Of a stretch of DNA of 64,000 nucleotides, positions 9,500-18,336 are shown in pieces. The notes below the pieces were generated by a model. The model was not told where the DNA came from. It searched no databases and saw only the letters and a program-made list of their open reading frames with translations. Each line of letters starts with the position of its first letter. Within the stretch, counting starts at the first letter, position 1. The DNA is from Bradyrhizobium canariense (GTDB lineage: Bacteria > Pseudomonadota > Alphaproteobacteria > Rhizobiales > Xanthobacteraceae). Position numbers and translations under genes: made by a program. The stretch is from NCBI RefSeq assembly GCF_018130465.1, contig NZ_JAFCKJ010000007.1, positions 298,213 to 362,212 on the forward strand, read 5' to 3'.

Positions 9500-10063
9500 T
9501 TACGCCGCAGGGCTCTGGGCGACGACGACCAGGACCTCCGCCTTCTGCCGGCCGAGGCTCCTGACCTCATGCGGTGTCTCGCCTGAAAAGTACAGGCAAT
9601 CCCCCTTGCCGAGGACGAGTTCTTCGCCGTCGAGCTTGATCGCGATCTTGCCGTTGATAACGAACAGCAACTCCTCGCCCGCATGCGAGGCGCGCGTCGC
9701 CGATTTGTGCGGCGGGCTGAGGAGGAACGGCTCCATCATCTTGCGGGTGCGGCCGGTTGCCAGTGGTACCACGCCAAAGGTGTCCTGAAACAGCGGCACG
9801 TCGCCGCCTTCACGGCGGAACAGCGTGTAGCGCGGCGCGGGCTCGGCGTTCGGGTCGAAGAAATTCGCGACGTTGACCTCGAGCGCGGCTGCCATCCGTA
9901 GCAGGGCGGCGAGCGAAGGGATCTTCAGGTTGCGCTCGACTAGCGAGATGTAGCCGCGCGTGAGATCACTCTGCTTGGCAAGCTGATTCAGTGTCAGGCC
10001 CTTGGCGATCCGCGCCTGGCGAATATTGGCCCCGACGGCTGCCGCTTTGCTGACATCAAGCAC
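9500..10063 (-). CDS. XRE-family regulator with C-terminal cupin sensor
   Basis: 187 residues. Residues about 12-66 form a Cro/C1-type helix-turn-helix (NIRQARIAKGLTLNQLAKQS, then GYISLVERNLKIPSLAAL); residues about 110-182 are a cupin barrel (HAGEELLFVINGKIAIKLDGEE, YFSGETPHEVRS), where small ligands bind. This layout is that of PuuR/SutR-like regulators of catabolic genes. The start is a GTG at 10061-10063. It is divergent from the MHS transporter-MOSC-reductase operon with 356 nt between, so it most likely controls that operon in response to the transported compound. Confidence 0.9.
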   Translation of the reverse strand: MLDVSKAAAVGANIRQARIAKGLTLNQLAKQSDLTRGYISLVERNLKIPSLAALLRMAAALEVNVANFFDPNAEPAPRYTLFRREGGDVPLFQDTFGVVPLATGRTRKMMEPFLLSPPHKSATRASHAGEELLFVINGKIAIKLDGEELVLGKGDCLYFSGETPHEVRSLGRQKAEVLVVVAQSPAA

Positions 10064-10419
10064 GCATGAGTCTCCCGAACTGCTGATGTCTCTTTTGCAA
10101 CAGATGTCGCCCGACTGCCAGTCCGTCGGGGGGACGCGGTCCCTTCCGCCTACGCGCGAGTGTATTCCGAAGGAAAACTCATGCGCAGAAATTTGGAGCG
10201 AGGGCGCGGATATTGTAAGCAGGGACTCTGGTATATCGCATAAACTAGCTCAAAAATAGTGCATTTAGCGCATTCTGCCGCTCCGTGCGGCATTTGCCGC
10301 GTTCCGCGTCGTTGATTTCCTACAGTAAACATGATCGATTTTACCGTCCGAGCTGCCGATGGGCTCCGTGGACAGAACTCAACTGCTTCCCCTGGCGCCG
10401 GTACTTTTTGGAGACATCG
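10064..10419. promoter_or_regulatory. Divergent control region of XRE gene and MHS operon
   Basis: 356 nt without a convincing gene. The centre (about 10213-10275) is clearly AT-richer than its surroundings and contains TATCGCATAAACTAGC and the imperfect palindrome TGCATTTAGCGCA at 10260-10272, a plausible operator or promoter core for the adjacent regulator. A second GC-rich inverted stretch, GCCGCTCCGTGCGGC, follows at about 10276-10290. No promoter was proven; the region is named because two divergent genes need control elements here. Confidence 0.4.
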
Positions 10420-11733
10420 ATGACCGTAGCAGACGACGTAACCCTGAACGTAGCGCCGTACGAGGCGGCGAGCTTGCGGCGGATCGTGTGGTCGAGCGTG
10501 ATCGGCACTGCGGTCGAATGGTACGACTTCCTCATCTACGGCACGGCGACCGCGTTGGTCTTCAACAAGGTCTTCTTCGCTGCCGGCAATCCCACGCTCG
10601 CCACCATCGCGGCCTTCGGCACTTATGCGGTCGGCTTTCTGGCGCGGCCGCTTGGCGCCGCGATCTTCGGTCACTACGGCGACCGGGTGGGCCGCAAGGC
10701 GATGCTTGCGATCACGATCATGGTGATGGGCATCGGCACCTTCCTGATCGGCCTGCTTCCGACCTATCAGCAGATCGGGATCGCCGCGCCGCTGCTCCTG
10801 ATCGGCCTGCGATTCCTCCAGGGCATTGGCCTCGGCGGCGAATGGGGTGGCGCGGTGCTGATGGTCGTGGAGAACTGTCCGACGCACCGCCGCGGCCTGC
10901 TCGGCAGCATGGTGCAGATCGGCAATCCCATCGGCAATCTTGCCGCGATCGGCATGTTTGCGCTGGTGGCGAGCCTGCCGGAAAGTGACTTCATGACCTA
11001 TGGCTGGCGCATTCCGTTCCTGATCTCGATCCTCCTCGTCGGCGTCGGTCTCTACATCCGCCTCAACATGGAAGAGACCGTGGCCTTCCGTCAGGTCCAG
11101 GCTAAAAAGGAGGTCGCAAGTCTGCCGCTGGTCGAGATCTTCAGGCATCACCGCCGGCCTTTCTTTACCGCGGTCGGGCTGAAGATCTCGGAGATCGCCT
11201 ATGCCAGCATCGGCGGCGTGTTCGTGATGTCCTACGCCACGGCGAATCTTGGCTTGTCGCGTACGGTGGTGTTGAATGGCGCCTTCGCGGCATCGCTGGT
11301 CGCGCTGCTCGCCATTCCGCTGTTCGGCTGGCTGTCCGACATCGCCGGCCGCAAAAAAATGTTCTATGCGAGCTGTCTGTTTTCGGCGCTGTTTGCCTTT
11401 CCACTGTTCTGGCTGCTCAACACCCGCGATCCCACCATCGTCATCTGCACCATCGTGGTCGCGATTACTTTCGGGCAGATGGTGATGTTCGGCATCGGCG
11501 CGCCCTGGTACTCCGAGCTGTTTTCCGCGCGGCTGCGCTATAGCGGCGCCTCGCTCGGGTTTCAGGTCGGCGCTGCCATCAGTGGCGGATTGACGCCGCT
11601 GATTGCGGCGGCTCTGATGGCCTGGAGCGGCGGCGCCACCTGGCCGGTGTCGCTGCTGCTGATTGGCTGCGCCGCTATCACGGCGACCGCGACCACGTTC
11701 GCGCCGGAAATGGCGAACAAGGAACTGACCTGA
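10420..11733 (+). CDS. MHS-type MFS transporter (metabolite:H+ symporter)
   Basis: 437 residues with 12 predicted membrane segments. The start IGTAVEWYDFLIYGTATAL is the signature of the metabolite:H+ symporter branch (KgtP, ShiA, ProP, CitA relatives), followed by GHYGDRVGRKAML (motif A) and LGGEWGGAVLMVVENCP. These transporters import organic acids, shikimate-like compounds or betaines. Start at ATG 10420, with TTGGAGACATCG upstream. It heads an operon with the MOSC protein (55 nt later) and the flavin/iron-sulfur reductase, and faces the XRE-cupin regulator, which points to uptake of a compound that the redox pair then modifies. Confidence 0.9.
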   Translation: MTVADDVTLNVAPYEAASLRRIVWSSVIGTAVEWYDFLIYGTATALVFNKVFFAAGNPTLATIAAFGTYAVGFLARPLGAAIFGHYGDRVGRKAMLAITIMVMGIGTFLIGLLPTYQQIGIAAPLLLIGLRFLQGIGLGGEWGGAVLMVVENCPTHRRGLLGSMVQIGNPIGNLAAIGMFALVASLPESDFMTYGWRIPFLISILLVGVGLYIRLNMEETVAFRQVQAKKEVASLPLVEIFRHHRRPFFTAVGLKISEIAYASIGGVFVMSYATANLGLSRTVVLNGAFAASLVALLAIPLFGWLSDIAGRKKMFYASCLFSALFAFPLFWLLNTRDPTIVICTIVVAITFGQMVMFGIGAPWYSELFSARLRYSGASLGFQVGAAISGGLTPLIAAALMAWSGGATWPVSLLLIGCAAITATATTFAPEMANKELT

Positions 11734-11788
11734 TCCCGCGGCGCGCCGCTGCTGGCGGCGCGCCATCGCTTCTCACAAGGATTTTGTC

Positions 11789-12310
11789 ATGCTCGATCAG
11801 ATAGACGCCGGCTCGGCCGATAGTATAGCACGCCTCGGCTGGACTGGCCTGGTCCGCTTCCTCCATCTTGCCCCGCGCGCGTTCCTGCCAATGCGCGCGA
11901 TGGAGCAGCTCGTTCTCATCGCCGGCCAAGGGATCGAGGGCGACCGCTACATGATCGGGCGCGAGGAAGGATTTTATTCGCACAAGCCCGAAGAGGGCCG
12001 GCAGGTCACCCTGTTCGAGCTCGAAACCTTGGTCGCGCTCAAGCGCGACGCGGGAATCGAACTCGGTCCCGAGGAGCATCGCCGCAACGTGACGGTCGAG
12101 GGCGTGCCGTTGAACCACCTGGTCGGCCGCCGCTTCTGGTTAGGTGAGACCTTGCTGGAAGCAACCCGATTATCGATTCCATGCCGGCATATCGAGGAGA
12201 TCACCGGCAAGGCGATCTTCGATCCGCTAATCAACCGCTCGGGCCTCAACTGCAGGATATTGCAAGGCGGCATCGTCAGGGTCGGCGACACCGTGCGGAA
12301 CGCGGCATGA
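11789..12310 (+). CDS. MOSC domain protein
   Basis: 173 residues forming a single MOSC domain (Moco sulfurase C-terminal-like beta barrel). LVLIAGQGIEGDRY at about 41-54 is the conserved G-x-x-G-D strand; EEHRRNVTVEG (95-105) is the conserved R-x-N segment; C132 in SIPCRHIEE is the cysteine that in this superfamily can bind molybdenum cofactor or activated sulfur. In YcbX and YiiM, MOSC domains reduce N-hydroxylated bases and prodrugs together with an electron-donating partner. Its stop overlaps the start of the reductase gene by 4 nt (ATGA), so the two are translationally coupled. Confidence 0.88.
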   Translation: MLDQIDAGSADSIARLGWTGLVRFLHLAPRAFLPMRAMEQLVLIAGQGIEGDRYMIGREEGFYSHKPEEGRQVTLFELETLVALKRDAGIELGPEEHRRNVTVEGVPLNHLVGRRFWLGETLLEATRLSIPCRHIEEITGKAIFDPLINRSGLNCRILQGGIVRVGDTVRNAA

Positions 12311-13263
12311 GCGCGCGGCCCATAACGACGATCAAGACGGTTGTCGCCGGCATCGAAGGGGCCGGTGTGGGGATCAAGGTGTTCACGCTGGCCGATCCCG
12401 ACCGTTGGGACCTGCCGCCGTTCAAGCCCGGCGCGCACATCGATCTGCATTTGCCGAACGGTCTCGTCCGGACCTATTCGCTGTGCAACGAGCCCGCCGA
12501 CAACACGCGTTACGTCATCGCGGTCAAATGCGAGGCCGATGGGCGCGGCGGTTCGCGCGCGCTTCACGACGAGGTTGGCATAGGTGATGTCATCGGGGTG
12601 TCACTGCCGCGCGGCGGGCTGGAGCCGGGTGCGGACATAGTGCGCCATGTGTTCGTCGCGGGTGGCATCGGGGTGACGCCGTTCCTGTCGATGGCACGTC
12701 ACCTCCTGCAGATTGGCAATGCAGACTTTGTGCTGCACCTCATCGTGCGCGAGGAGGTGCCGCTTGCCGCCCACCTCGCGCCGCTGATCGAAGCGGGGCG
12801 TGTCGTCGTGCACCGCACGTCCTCGGCCGGGCGTCCGGATCTGGCGTCGCTGGTCGGAGAGGTCGGGGTGCAGACGATGGTCGCCTGCTGCGGGCCGGAA
12901 GGCATGACCGACGCGTTCGAGGGCATGACCGCAGCCTGGCCCGCAGCCAACGTTCACATCGAGCGTTTCGTCGCGCCGCCACCGGTGATCGACCCCGACG
13001 CGAAGCCATTCGTGCTGTCGCTGGCGCGTACGGGGACGGAAATCCAGGTTCGCGCCGGCCAGACCATGCTGGCCGCCTTGCAGGAAGGAGGCATCGATAT
13101 ATCGACGTCCTGCTGCGGCGGCATCTGCGGCGCCTGCAAGGTCGGCTGGATCGAGGGCAAGCCCGTGCACCGCGATCGCGTCCTGTCGCCGTATGAGCGC
13201 GAACGCTTTCTCATGGTCTGCGTCGCCGGATCGGACGCGGACCGCCTGGTGCTGGACCTCTAA
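12307..13263 (+). CDS. Phthalate-dioxygenase-reductase-like flavin/2Fe-2S oxidoreductase
   Basis: 318 residues in the order flavin-binding barrel, NAD domain, plant-type ferredoxin domain. LVRTYSLCNEP carries the R-x-Y-S-(L/N) flavin motif; VAGGIGVTPFLSMA binds the NAD(P) pyrophosphate; TSCCGGICGACKVGW gives the C-x4-C-x2-C ligands, with a fourth cysteine in FLMVCVAG near the end. This is the class IA reductase layout (PDR, VanB). No Rieske oxygenase lies nearby; the only partner is the MOSC gene that overlaps it by 4 nt, so it probably feeds electrons from NAD(P)H to the MOSC protein. Confidence 0.9.
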   Translation: MSARPITTIKTVVAGIEGAGVGIKVFTLADPDRWDLPPFKPGAHIDLHLPNGLVRTYSLCNEPADNTRYVIAVKCEADGRGGSRALHDEVGIGDVIGVSLPRGGLEPGADIVRHVFVAGGIGVTPFLSMARHLLQIGNADFVLHLIVREEVPLAAHLAPLIEAGRVVVHRTSSAGRPDLASLVGEVGVQTMVACCGPEGMTDAFEGMTAAWPAANVHIERFVAPPPVIDPDAKPFVLSLARTGTEIQVRAGQTMLAALQEGGIDISTSCCGGICGACKVGWIEGKPVHRDRVLSPYERERFLMVCVAGSDADRLVLDL

Positions 13264-13271
13264 AGTCTAGC

Positions 13272-13484
13272 CTACCAGTGCACGCTCTGGCTCGGCACGA
13301 TGAAGGCCGTCGTGCTTTGGGGGGTGGCAAGACTCGTCGCCAGATACCAGCCGGAGCCGACCACGAGCACCAGCAGGGCGATGATGGCGAGCATGTCGAG
13401 GGTTCTGGGATCGTGGCCTCTCGAAGCCCCCCGGGAATCCGGTCCAAGCCTGAAGTGAAAATGAGGGCTGATTTTCCAGCGCAT
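13272..13484 (-). CDS. Small single-pass membrane protein
   Basis: 70 residues: a basic/aromatic N-terminus (MRWKISPHFHFRLGP), then a single hydrophobic helix (MLAIIALLVLVVGSGWYLATSL) and a short tail. No family is recognised. The start at ATG 13482-13484 is well supported by GGGAGGAAACAACA directly upstream; a longer frame from 13541 lacks such a site. Convergent with the reductase gene, 8 nt from its stop. Confidence 0.7.
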   Translation of the reverse strand: MRWKISPHFHFRLGPDSRGASRGHDPRTLDMLAIIALLVLVVGSGWYLATSLATPQSTTAFIVPSQSVHW

Positions 13485-13569
13485 TGTTGTTTCCTCCCGC
13501 GGGAGCATCACATCAACGCGAGGGGAGAATTCCGGTTCCACTCAAGGTAGCGACGCATGAGGCGCCGCA

Positions 13570-13914
13570 TCATGCCTGGGACGCGTTGACGCCGCGCCAG
13601 CGGGCGTAACGCCAAGGCAAGTACCAGCGTGCGCCTTGTGGCGCGGTGAGGGGCACGTTGTCGATGCCCGAGGTGCCGAAGGGGTTGCAGCGGAGCAGGC
13701 GCGCCAGCGTCATCCAGCCGCCGGCCCACAGCCCGAACCGCTCGATCGCCTCGTCGCCATAGACGGAGCAGGTCGGCAGGTGCCGGCAATTGTAGCCGAC
13801 CAGCGGCGAGAGCGTGTGGCGGTAGAGCCAGATCAGAGCGAGGCCGAATCTGCGCGGAAGCCGGAGCGCGCCCGAGACGGGGTTGGAACAGTGCTCGCAG
13901 GCTGAATGCTTCAT
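13570..13914 (-). CDS. yidD: Membrane protein insertion efficiency factor YidD
   Basis: 114 residues. The core LIWLYRHTLSPLVGYNCRHLPTCSVYGDEAI with RLLRCNPFGTSGIDNVP matches the YidD/HemolA family (P-x-C-R-[FHY]-x-P-[ST]-C-S-x-Y and R-x-x-R-C-x-P). It is a peripheral inner-membrane protein helping YidC-dependent insertion. The start at ATG 13912-13914 (MKHSACEHCSNPVS) fits the usual family length; a further ATG at 13992 would add 26 residues. The usual neighbours rpmH, rnpA and yidC are not here; in relatives yidD often sits near thrS instead. Confidence 0.93.
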   Translation of the reverse strand: MKHSACEHCSNPVSGALRLPRRFGLALIWLYRHTLSPLVGYNCRHLPTCSVYGDEAIERFGLWAGGWMTLARLLRCNPFGTSGIDNVPLTAPQGARWYLPWRYARWRGVNASQA

Positions 13915-14156
13915 GGGCGCTTTGCTGCGATCGTGGGCGAGGTTTTGCACGGTTCCGGCGCAGGGAACTGTAAGTTGTTGTTTGTACGCCATATTTTACG
14001 TGCTTTTTGGGGGCAGTGCAGCAAGTACCTGTGGACGAGCTGTATTCCCCCGGATACCATTTTTGTGACACCCGTGGAAACATACGTCTGTATGGTCGAC
14101 TCATCGAGCGCGAAGCGGCGATAATCGCGCAAGTGGGGCTTGGGGAAGGGACCAGT

Positions 14157-15056
14157 TTGAAATCTCTGAAGGCGCTCAATCTTCGCGGCTGGTTGCTGGT
14201 GGGAACCGCCGCTTGTGGGGTCGTGCTGGCTGGCGCCGTCGCGACATTCGGGTCGTCAGCCCGAGCCGGAGCTGCCCTCGAAGAGCGCAAGCTGCCGATG
14301 AAGTTCGGCTGGGTCGCCTGCGAGCCGAATTGCCGCGGCTGGGTCAGTGCGATCGGCATCATCACCGCTGATACGCCCAGAGATTTCGAGGAGTTTTCCC
14401 GCGGGCGCCAGCTCGGCGGCGCTACCGTGGTGCTCGATTCCAGTGGCGGTTCCGTCAACGACGCGATCACGCTCGGCAGGCGCTTCCGCAATCTCGGACT
14501 TTTGACCACGGTCGGCATCAGCGTTCAGAACCGCGGCGGGCAGTCGGCCCGTCCGGCGGTCGCGCCTGAGGCCTATTGCGAATCCATGTGCGTGTTCCTG
14601 CTGCTGGCGGGCAAGAAGCGCTACGTGCCGGAAGCGGCCCATGTCCGGGTCCACCAGATCTGGATGGGCGATCGTGCCGACGATGCCAAGGCGGCGAGCT
14701 ACAGCGCGCAGGACCTGATGATCGTGGAGCGCGACATCGGTCGGCTCGCCAAATACACGTTCGACATGGGCGGTGCCGGCGATCTGCTGTCGCTCGCGCT
14801 CAGCGTCCCGCCGTGGGAAGATTTGCACGAGCTCGATGCAGGCGAGCTCAAGGTCACCAATCTCGTGACGACGGATCTCGTGGCCGACGTGCTGCCGCAT
14901 GTCGACATCTCCGCGCCGGCAATGGCGGAGTTTGCACCCAAGACCCAGGCGAGGTTCGGTGCGGAACCGGAGCAGCCTGCCAAATCGACCAAGACGGCGG
15001 AAGCTCTGGTGCCGACGGGTGGCGTGGCCACGCCGGCCACGGCGTCGCAGAAGTAG
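14157..15056 (+). CDS. Exported ClpP/crotonase-like fold protein (COG3904 type)
   Basis: About 299 residues from a TTG start at 14157 (GGGGAAGGGACC upstream). A signal anchor (NLRGWLLVGTAACGVVLAGA) is followed by a ClpP-like fold: GGATVVLDSSGGSVNDAITL gives the oxyanion strand with G-G, and YCESMCVFLLLAGKKRYV is the segment that in ClpP-like proteases holds the catalytic Ser (here in C-E-S-M-C), followed by AHVRVHQIW, which can supply the His. It is probably a periplasmic or membrane-tethered protein with ClpP-like fold; proteolysis is not shown. The C-terminus is low complexity (Thr/Ala/Pro). The frame is open to 14007, but the upstream part is not exported-protein-like. Confidence 0.75.
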   Translation: MKSLKALNLRGWLLVGTAACGVVLAGAVATFGSSARAGAALEERKLPMKFGWVACEPNCRGWVSAIGIITADTPRDFEEFSRGRQLGGATVVLDSSGGSVNDAITLGRRFRNLGLLTTVGISVQNRGGQSARPAVAPEAYCESMCVFLLLAGKKRYVPEAAHVRVHQIWMGDRADDAKAASYSAQDLMIVERDIGRLAKYTFDMGGAGDLLSLALSVPPWEDLHELDAGELKVTNLVTTDLVADVLPHVDISAPAMAEFAPKTQARFGAEPEQPAKSTKTAEALVPTGGVATPATASQK

Positions 15057-15115
15057 CCTTCGAATCTCTGATTTTATGTCCGGGCCAGCGACGAGCCGGG
15101 AATCAGTCTCCGGAA

Positions 15116-15577
15116 TCAGCCTTGCGCCGCAGCCGGCTGCTTCGCCTTCGCCTTCGCCTCGACCTGACCGATGGCATCGACCACGGCATCGAAGGTCAGG
15201 AGCGTTGAGGCGTGGCGCGCCTTGTAGTCGCGGACCGGCTCGAGGAACTTGATCTCTTCCCATTTGCCTTCAGGAGGCGCGCCGTTCTCCTTCAGCATCT
15301 TGCGAACAGTTTCGCGTAACTCACGGAGTTCGCTCGCAGTCGATCCGACGATCTGACTTGCCATGATGGATGAGGAGGCTTGTCCCAGCGCGCAGGCCTT
15401 CACGTCATGGGCGAAGTCGGTGACCTTGTCGCCCTCCATCTTGAGGTCGATCTTGACGGTCGAGCCGCACAGCTTGGAGTGGGCGGTCGCGGTGGCATCG
15501 GGATCCGACAACCGCCCGAGCCGCGGAATATTCCCAGCCAGTTCGATGATCCGCTTGTTATAGATGTCGTTCAGCAT
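15116..15577 (-). CDS. IscU/SufU-like iron-sulfur scaffold homologue
   Basis: 153 residues. LNDIYNKRIIELAGNIP is the typical SufU-like start; SKLCGSTVKI carries the first ligand cysteine (C37) and DVKACALGQASSSI the second (C62), with the family's G-x-G/S-S block. The third cysteine expected near residue 120-127 is absent: the segment reads YKARHASTLLTFDA, so only His/Ser are available. This is therefore either a scaffold of altered cluster chemistry or a sulfur-transfer/zinc protein. Alphaproteobacteria often keep this gene near folE and hisI, which follow divergently here. Confidence 0.85.
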   Translation of the reverse strand: MLNDIYNKRIIELAGNIPRLGRLSDPDATATAHSKLCGSTVKIDLKMEGDKVTDFAHDVKACALGQASSSIMASQIVGSTASELRELRETVRKMLKENGAPPEGKWEEIKFLEPVRDYKARHASTLLTFDAVVDAIGQVEAKAKAKQPAAAQG

Positions 15578-15818
15578 GTGATGGAGTCCAGCACTTCCTC
15601 ACCCGATCGGCCTTGGCGGGTGGCGTCCGTGGTCCTATATAGTGCTGGAACTGGCGGAAAAACAGCCCAGCGGTGCGCCGGCGGTCTTGCAGATCTGCGC
15701 TGCCAGCGTGATGACCCAAGGGCCTTTTTCGTCAAAACTGTTCTCTACAGGCGTCCGGCGGCTCGCCGCCCCGTCTGCCGGTGACACTCCGGCCGCAAGG
15801 CCGTCGAACGGAGTAGAC
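15578..15818. other. folE leader region with two GC hairpins
   Basis: 241 nt between the divergent scaffold gene and folE. It contains GGCGGCTCGCCGCC at about 15767-15780 and CGGCCGCAAGGCCG at about 15790-15803, two short perfect hairpins close to the folE start. They may be a folded leader, but I do not recognise a riboswitch class in them. Confidence 0.35.
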
Positions 15819-16511
15819 ATGGACGCTGCAATCAAATCCATCCGCCCCAACAAGCCATCCGATAAGCAGCCCGAGAGCCGCTCGGCGGAGCTTGATCCTT
15901 CCGAATTCCTCGCTGCCGCCGTCCGCGCCGACCAGCCGCGCCCCGCGCGCGCCGAGGCCGAGCAGGCGGTGAAGACGCTGCTCGCCTATATTGGCGAGAA
16001 CACCAACCGCGAGGGCTTGCTCGACACGCCGCGCCGCGTGGTCGAGGCTTTCGACGAACTCTATCAGGGCTACCACCAGTGCCCGGCCGAGGTGCTCGAT
16101 CGCACCTTCGGCGAGACCGCCGGCTATGATGATTTCGTCCTTGTGCGCGACATCGAGTTCACCTCGCAATGCGAGCATCACATGATGCCGTTCTACGGCA
16201 AGGCGCACATCGCCTACACGCCGGTGGAACGCGTGGTCGGCCTGTCGAAGCTTGCGCGCCTCACCGACATCTTCGCCCGCCGGCTCCAGACCCAGGAGCA
16301 CATGACCGCGCAGATCGCGGCGGCGATCGACGAGATCCTCAAGCCGCGCGGCGTCGCCGTGCTGATCGAGGCCGAGCATACCTGCATGTCGGTGCGCGGC
16401 GTCGCCAAGCATGGCGCCTCCACCTTCACCAGCCGCTTCACCGGCATGTTCCGCGACAATCCGGCGGAGCAGGCTCGTTTTCTGTCCCTGGTGCGAGGCC
16501 TGCAGCGCTGA
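15819..16511 (+). CDS. folE: GTP cyclohydrolase I
   Basis: 230 residues, with the usual type I enzyme core. [37 protein letters not shown] (the first zinc Cys and the following His residues), [22 protein letters not shown] and [12 protein letters not shown] (second zinc Cys) are all present. It makes 7,8-dihydroneopterin triphosphate from GTP, the first step of folate synthesis and of queuosine precursors. An N-terminal tail of about 40 residues precedes the core. Start at ATG 15819, with GGAGTAGAC in front. hisI follows 27 nt later in the same direction. Confidence 0.97.
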   Translation: MDAAIKSIRPNKPSDKQPESRSAELDPSEFLAAAVRADQPRPARAEAEQAVKTLLAYIGENTNREGLLDTPRRVVEAFDELYQGYHQCPAEVLDRTFGETAGYDDFVLVRDIEFTSQCEHHMMPFYGKAHIAYTPVERVVGLSKLARLTDIFARRLQTQEHMTAQIAAAIDEILKPRGVAVLIEAEHTCMSVRGVAKHGASTFTSRFTGMFRDNPAEQARFLSLVRGLQR

Positions 16512-16538
16512 CCTCGCGAATAGACCGGCGAGGGCGTT

Positions 16539-16961
16539 GTGTCCGCTCACTCCCATGAGACCGAGGAAGGTCTCGCCTTCCTTCCCAGATTCGACGCGGC
16601 CGGGCTCGTAACGGTCGTCGCGACCGACGTCGCCACCGGCGACGTGCTGATGGTCGCGCACATGAATGACGAGGCGCTGCGCAAGACCATCGCGACCGGC
16701 GAGGCCTGGTACTTCAGCCGCTCGCGCAATGCCTTGTGGCGAAAAGGTGAGACCTCGGGTCAGACCCAGCGCGTGGTCGAGATCCGCACCGATTGCGATC
16801 AGGATGCGGTCTGGATCCGTGTCGAGCAGATCGGCGCGGCGTGTCACACCGGCCGCCGGTCCTGCTTCTACCGCAAGGTCGAGGCCGAAGACGGCGGCGC
16901 CAGGCTCGTCTTCGTCGATGCCGACAGGCTGTTCGATCCGGACGCGGTGTACAAGAAATAG
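16539..16961 (+). CDS. hisI: Phosphoribosyl-AMP cyclohydrolase
   Basis: 140 residues, a stand-alone HisI without the HisE part. [48 protein letters not shown] (metal-binding D-x-D-x-D) and the cysteines in [11 protein letters not shown] (Zn2+/Mg2+) are the family's conserved blocks. It opens the adenine ring of PR-AMP, the third step of histidine biosynthesis. The start is GTG 16539. Placing hisI behind folE, both cyclohydrolases, is common in rhizobia and fits an operon. Confidence 0.96.
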   Translation: MSAHSHETEEGLAFLPRFDAAGLVTVVATDVATGDVLMVAHMNDEALRKTIATGEAWYFSRSRNALWRKGETSGQTQRVVEIRTDCDQDAVWIRVEQIGAACHTGRRSCFYRKVEAEDGGARLVFVDADRLFDPDAVYKK

Positions 16962-17091
16962 CTCGCCGTCATGCGGAGGGCGGGGCTGGCGGCCGAATTA
17001 ACCCCGCATTAACCATACCTGTCCCACGGTGAAACGACAGGGCGCCGAATTGCCGGCGCCCCTCAACGCCGCGCGGGGCGGGCACTTCATC

Positions 17092-18129
17092 ATGTCGGTC
17101 GACAGTTCCAGTGCCTCTCAGACGGCGGTTCTCGATCCGTCGCGGGCACGCGTCGCCGGTGCGATCAAGCAGGCCTCGAACGTCGCAGGCGTCAGCTTCC
17201 AGTACATGCTGACCACCGCCAAGATGGAATCGGATTTCGATGCGAGCGCCGGTGCGACCACGTCGTCGGCGCACGGACTCTACCAGTTCATCGACCAGAC
17301 CTGGCTCGGCACGGTGAAGGAAGCGGGCACCCAGCTCGGCTATGGCAACTATTCCGACGCCATCACCAGGACGTCGTCGGGGACCTACACCGTCGATGAT
17401 CCCGCGATGAAGCGGTCGATCATGAAGCTGCGCGACGATCCGGAGGCCGCCTCCAGCATGGCGGCTGCGCTGACGCAGTCCAACAGCTTCAAGCTCACCG
17501 GCCTGCTCGGCCGCAGGCCGTCCGACAGCGAGCTCTATATGGCGCATTTCATGGGCGTCGGCGGCGCCGCGAAACTGATCGCCAATGCCGAGGACAATCC
17601 GCAAGCCGTCGGCGCGCGGTTGTTTCCCAACGCGGCGTCCGCCAATCGCTCGATCTTCTACGCCAGGGACGGTCGCGCGCGCAGCGTCTCCGAGGTCTAT
17701 TCGGTGCTGGATGCACGCTACGCAAGCGCGGCAAATTCGAAAACCACCCGCAGTGCGATGGCGATGTATGGCGGCACGCCGTCGACCACGCAGGTCGCGA
17801 GCGCCAACGGCGTACAGCCTGCCGCGCCTCTGATCGACAATGCCGCGTATCTCCAGACCTTTCCGAACACCCGCGCGGTGACGCCGGTCAGCGCGACGGC
17901 GCCAACGACGGTCGCGGACAATGCACCGAGCACGCCGGTGTTTCGCTCGATCTATCAGCCCGGCGATGCCACCCAGCCGGTCTCGACGACCGTGCAGAAA
18001 TTATGGGGCAACAACACCTCGCTCACCTCGGCCGCACCCGCGACCTCGGCCGCATCTGCGACGCCCGACGTTCGGCCGCCGCAGCCGCTTGATCTCTTCA
18101 GCGATCGCAGCGGCACGTTCTCAAGCTGA
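17092..18129 (+). CDS. Lytic transglycosylase-like SLT domain protein
   Basis: 345 residues. ASNVAGVSFQYMLTTAKMESDFD (the catalytic Glu in K-M-E-S), then SSAHGLYQFIDQTWLGTVKE (the G-L-x-Q-F-x-x-x-T-W block) are the goose-lysozyme-like SLT signature of flagellum- or wall-associated lytic transglycosylases. From about residue 220 the protein is Thr/Ser/Ala/Pro-rich low complexity. No signal peptide is evident from the ATG at 17092; an upstream GTG at 17029 would add 21 residues without changing this. It is probably exported by another route or is used near the cell envelope. Next downstream gene is 207 nt away. Confidence 0.82.
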   Translation: MSVDSSSASQTAVLDPSRARVAGAIKQASNVAGVSFQYMLTTAKMESDFDASAGATTSSAHGLYQFIDQTWLGTVKEAGTQLGYGNYSDAITRTSSGTYTVDDPAMKRSIMKLRDDPEAASSMAAALTQSNSFKLTGLLGRRPSDSELYMAHFMGVGGAAKLIANAEDNPQAVGARLFPNAASANRSIFYARDGRARSVSEVYSVLDARYASAANSKTTRSAMAMYGGTPSTTQVASANGVQPAAPLIDNAAYLQTFPNTRAVTPVSATAPTTVADNAPSTPVFRSIYQPGDATQPVSTTVQKLWGNNTSLTSAAPATSAASATPDVRPPQPLDLFSDRSGTFSS

Positions 18130-18336
18130 TACGCGCTCCGGTGTCCCGGACGCGTCGCAGCGTGAAACGCTGCGGCGCACAGCCCGGCGCGTGAACAGGC
18201 CGGCTTTGTTCCCTTAACAAAACGTCAATAAAACCAGCCAGTTATGGTGAACGCTTTGTTAAGCGTCGTGGTTTATTTTGTGTTGCAGGTGACAAGCCGT
18301 CACCGCTTCGTCTTCGTTGCGTAAGCCGGAAGCACC

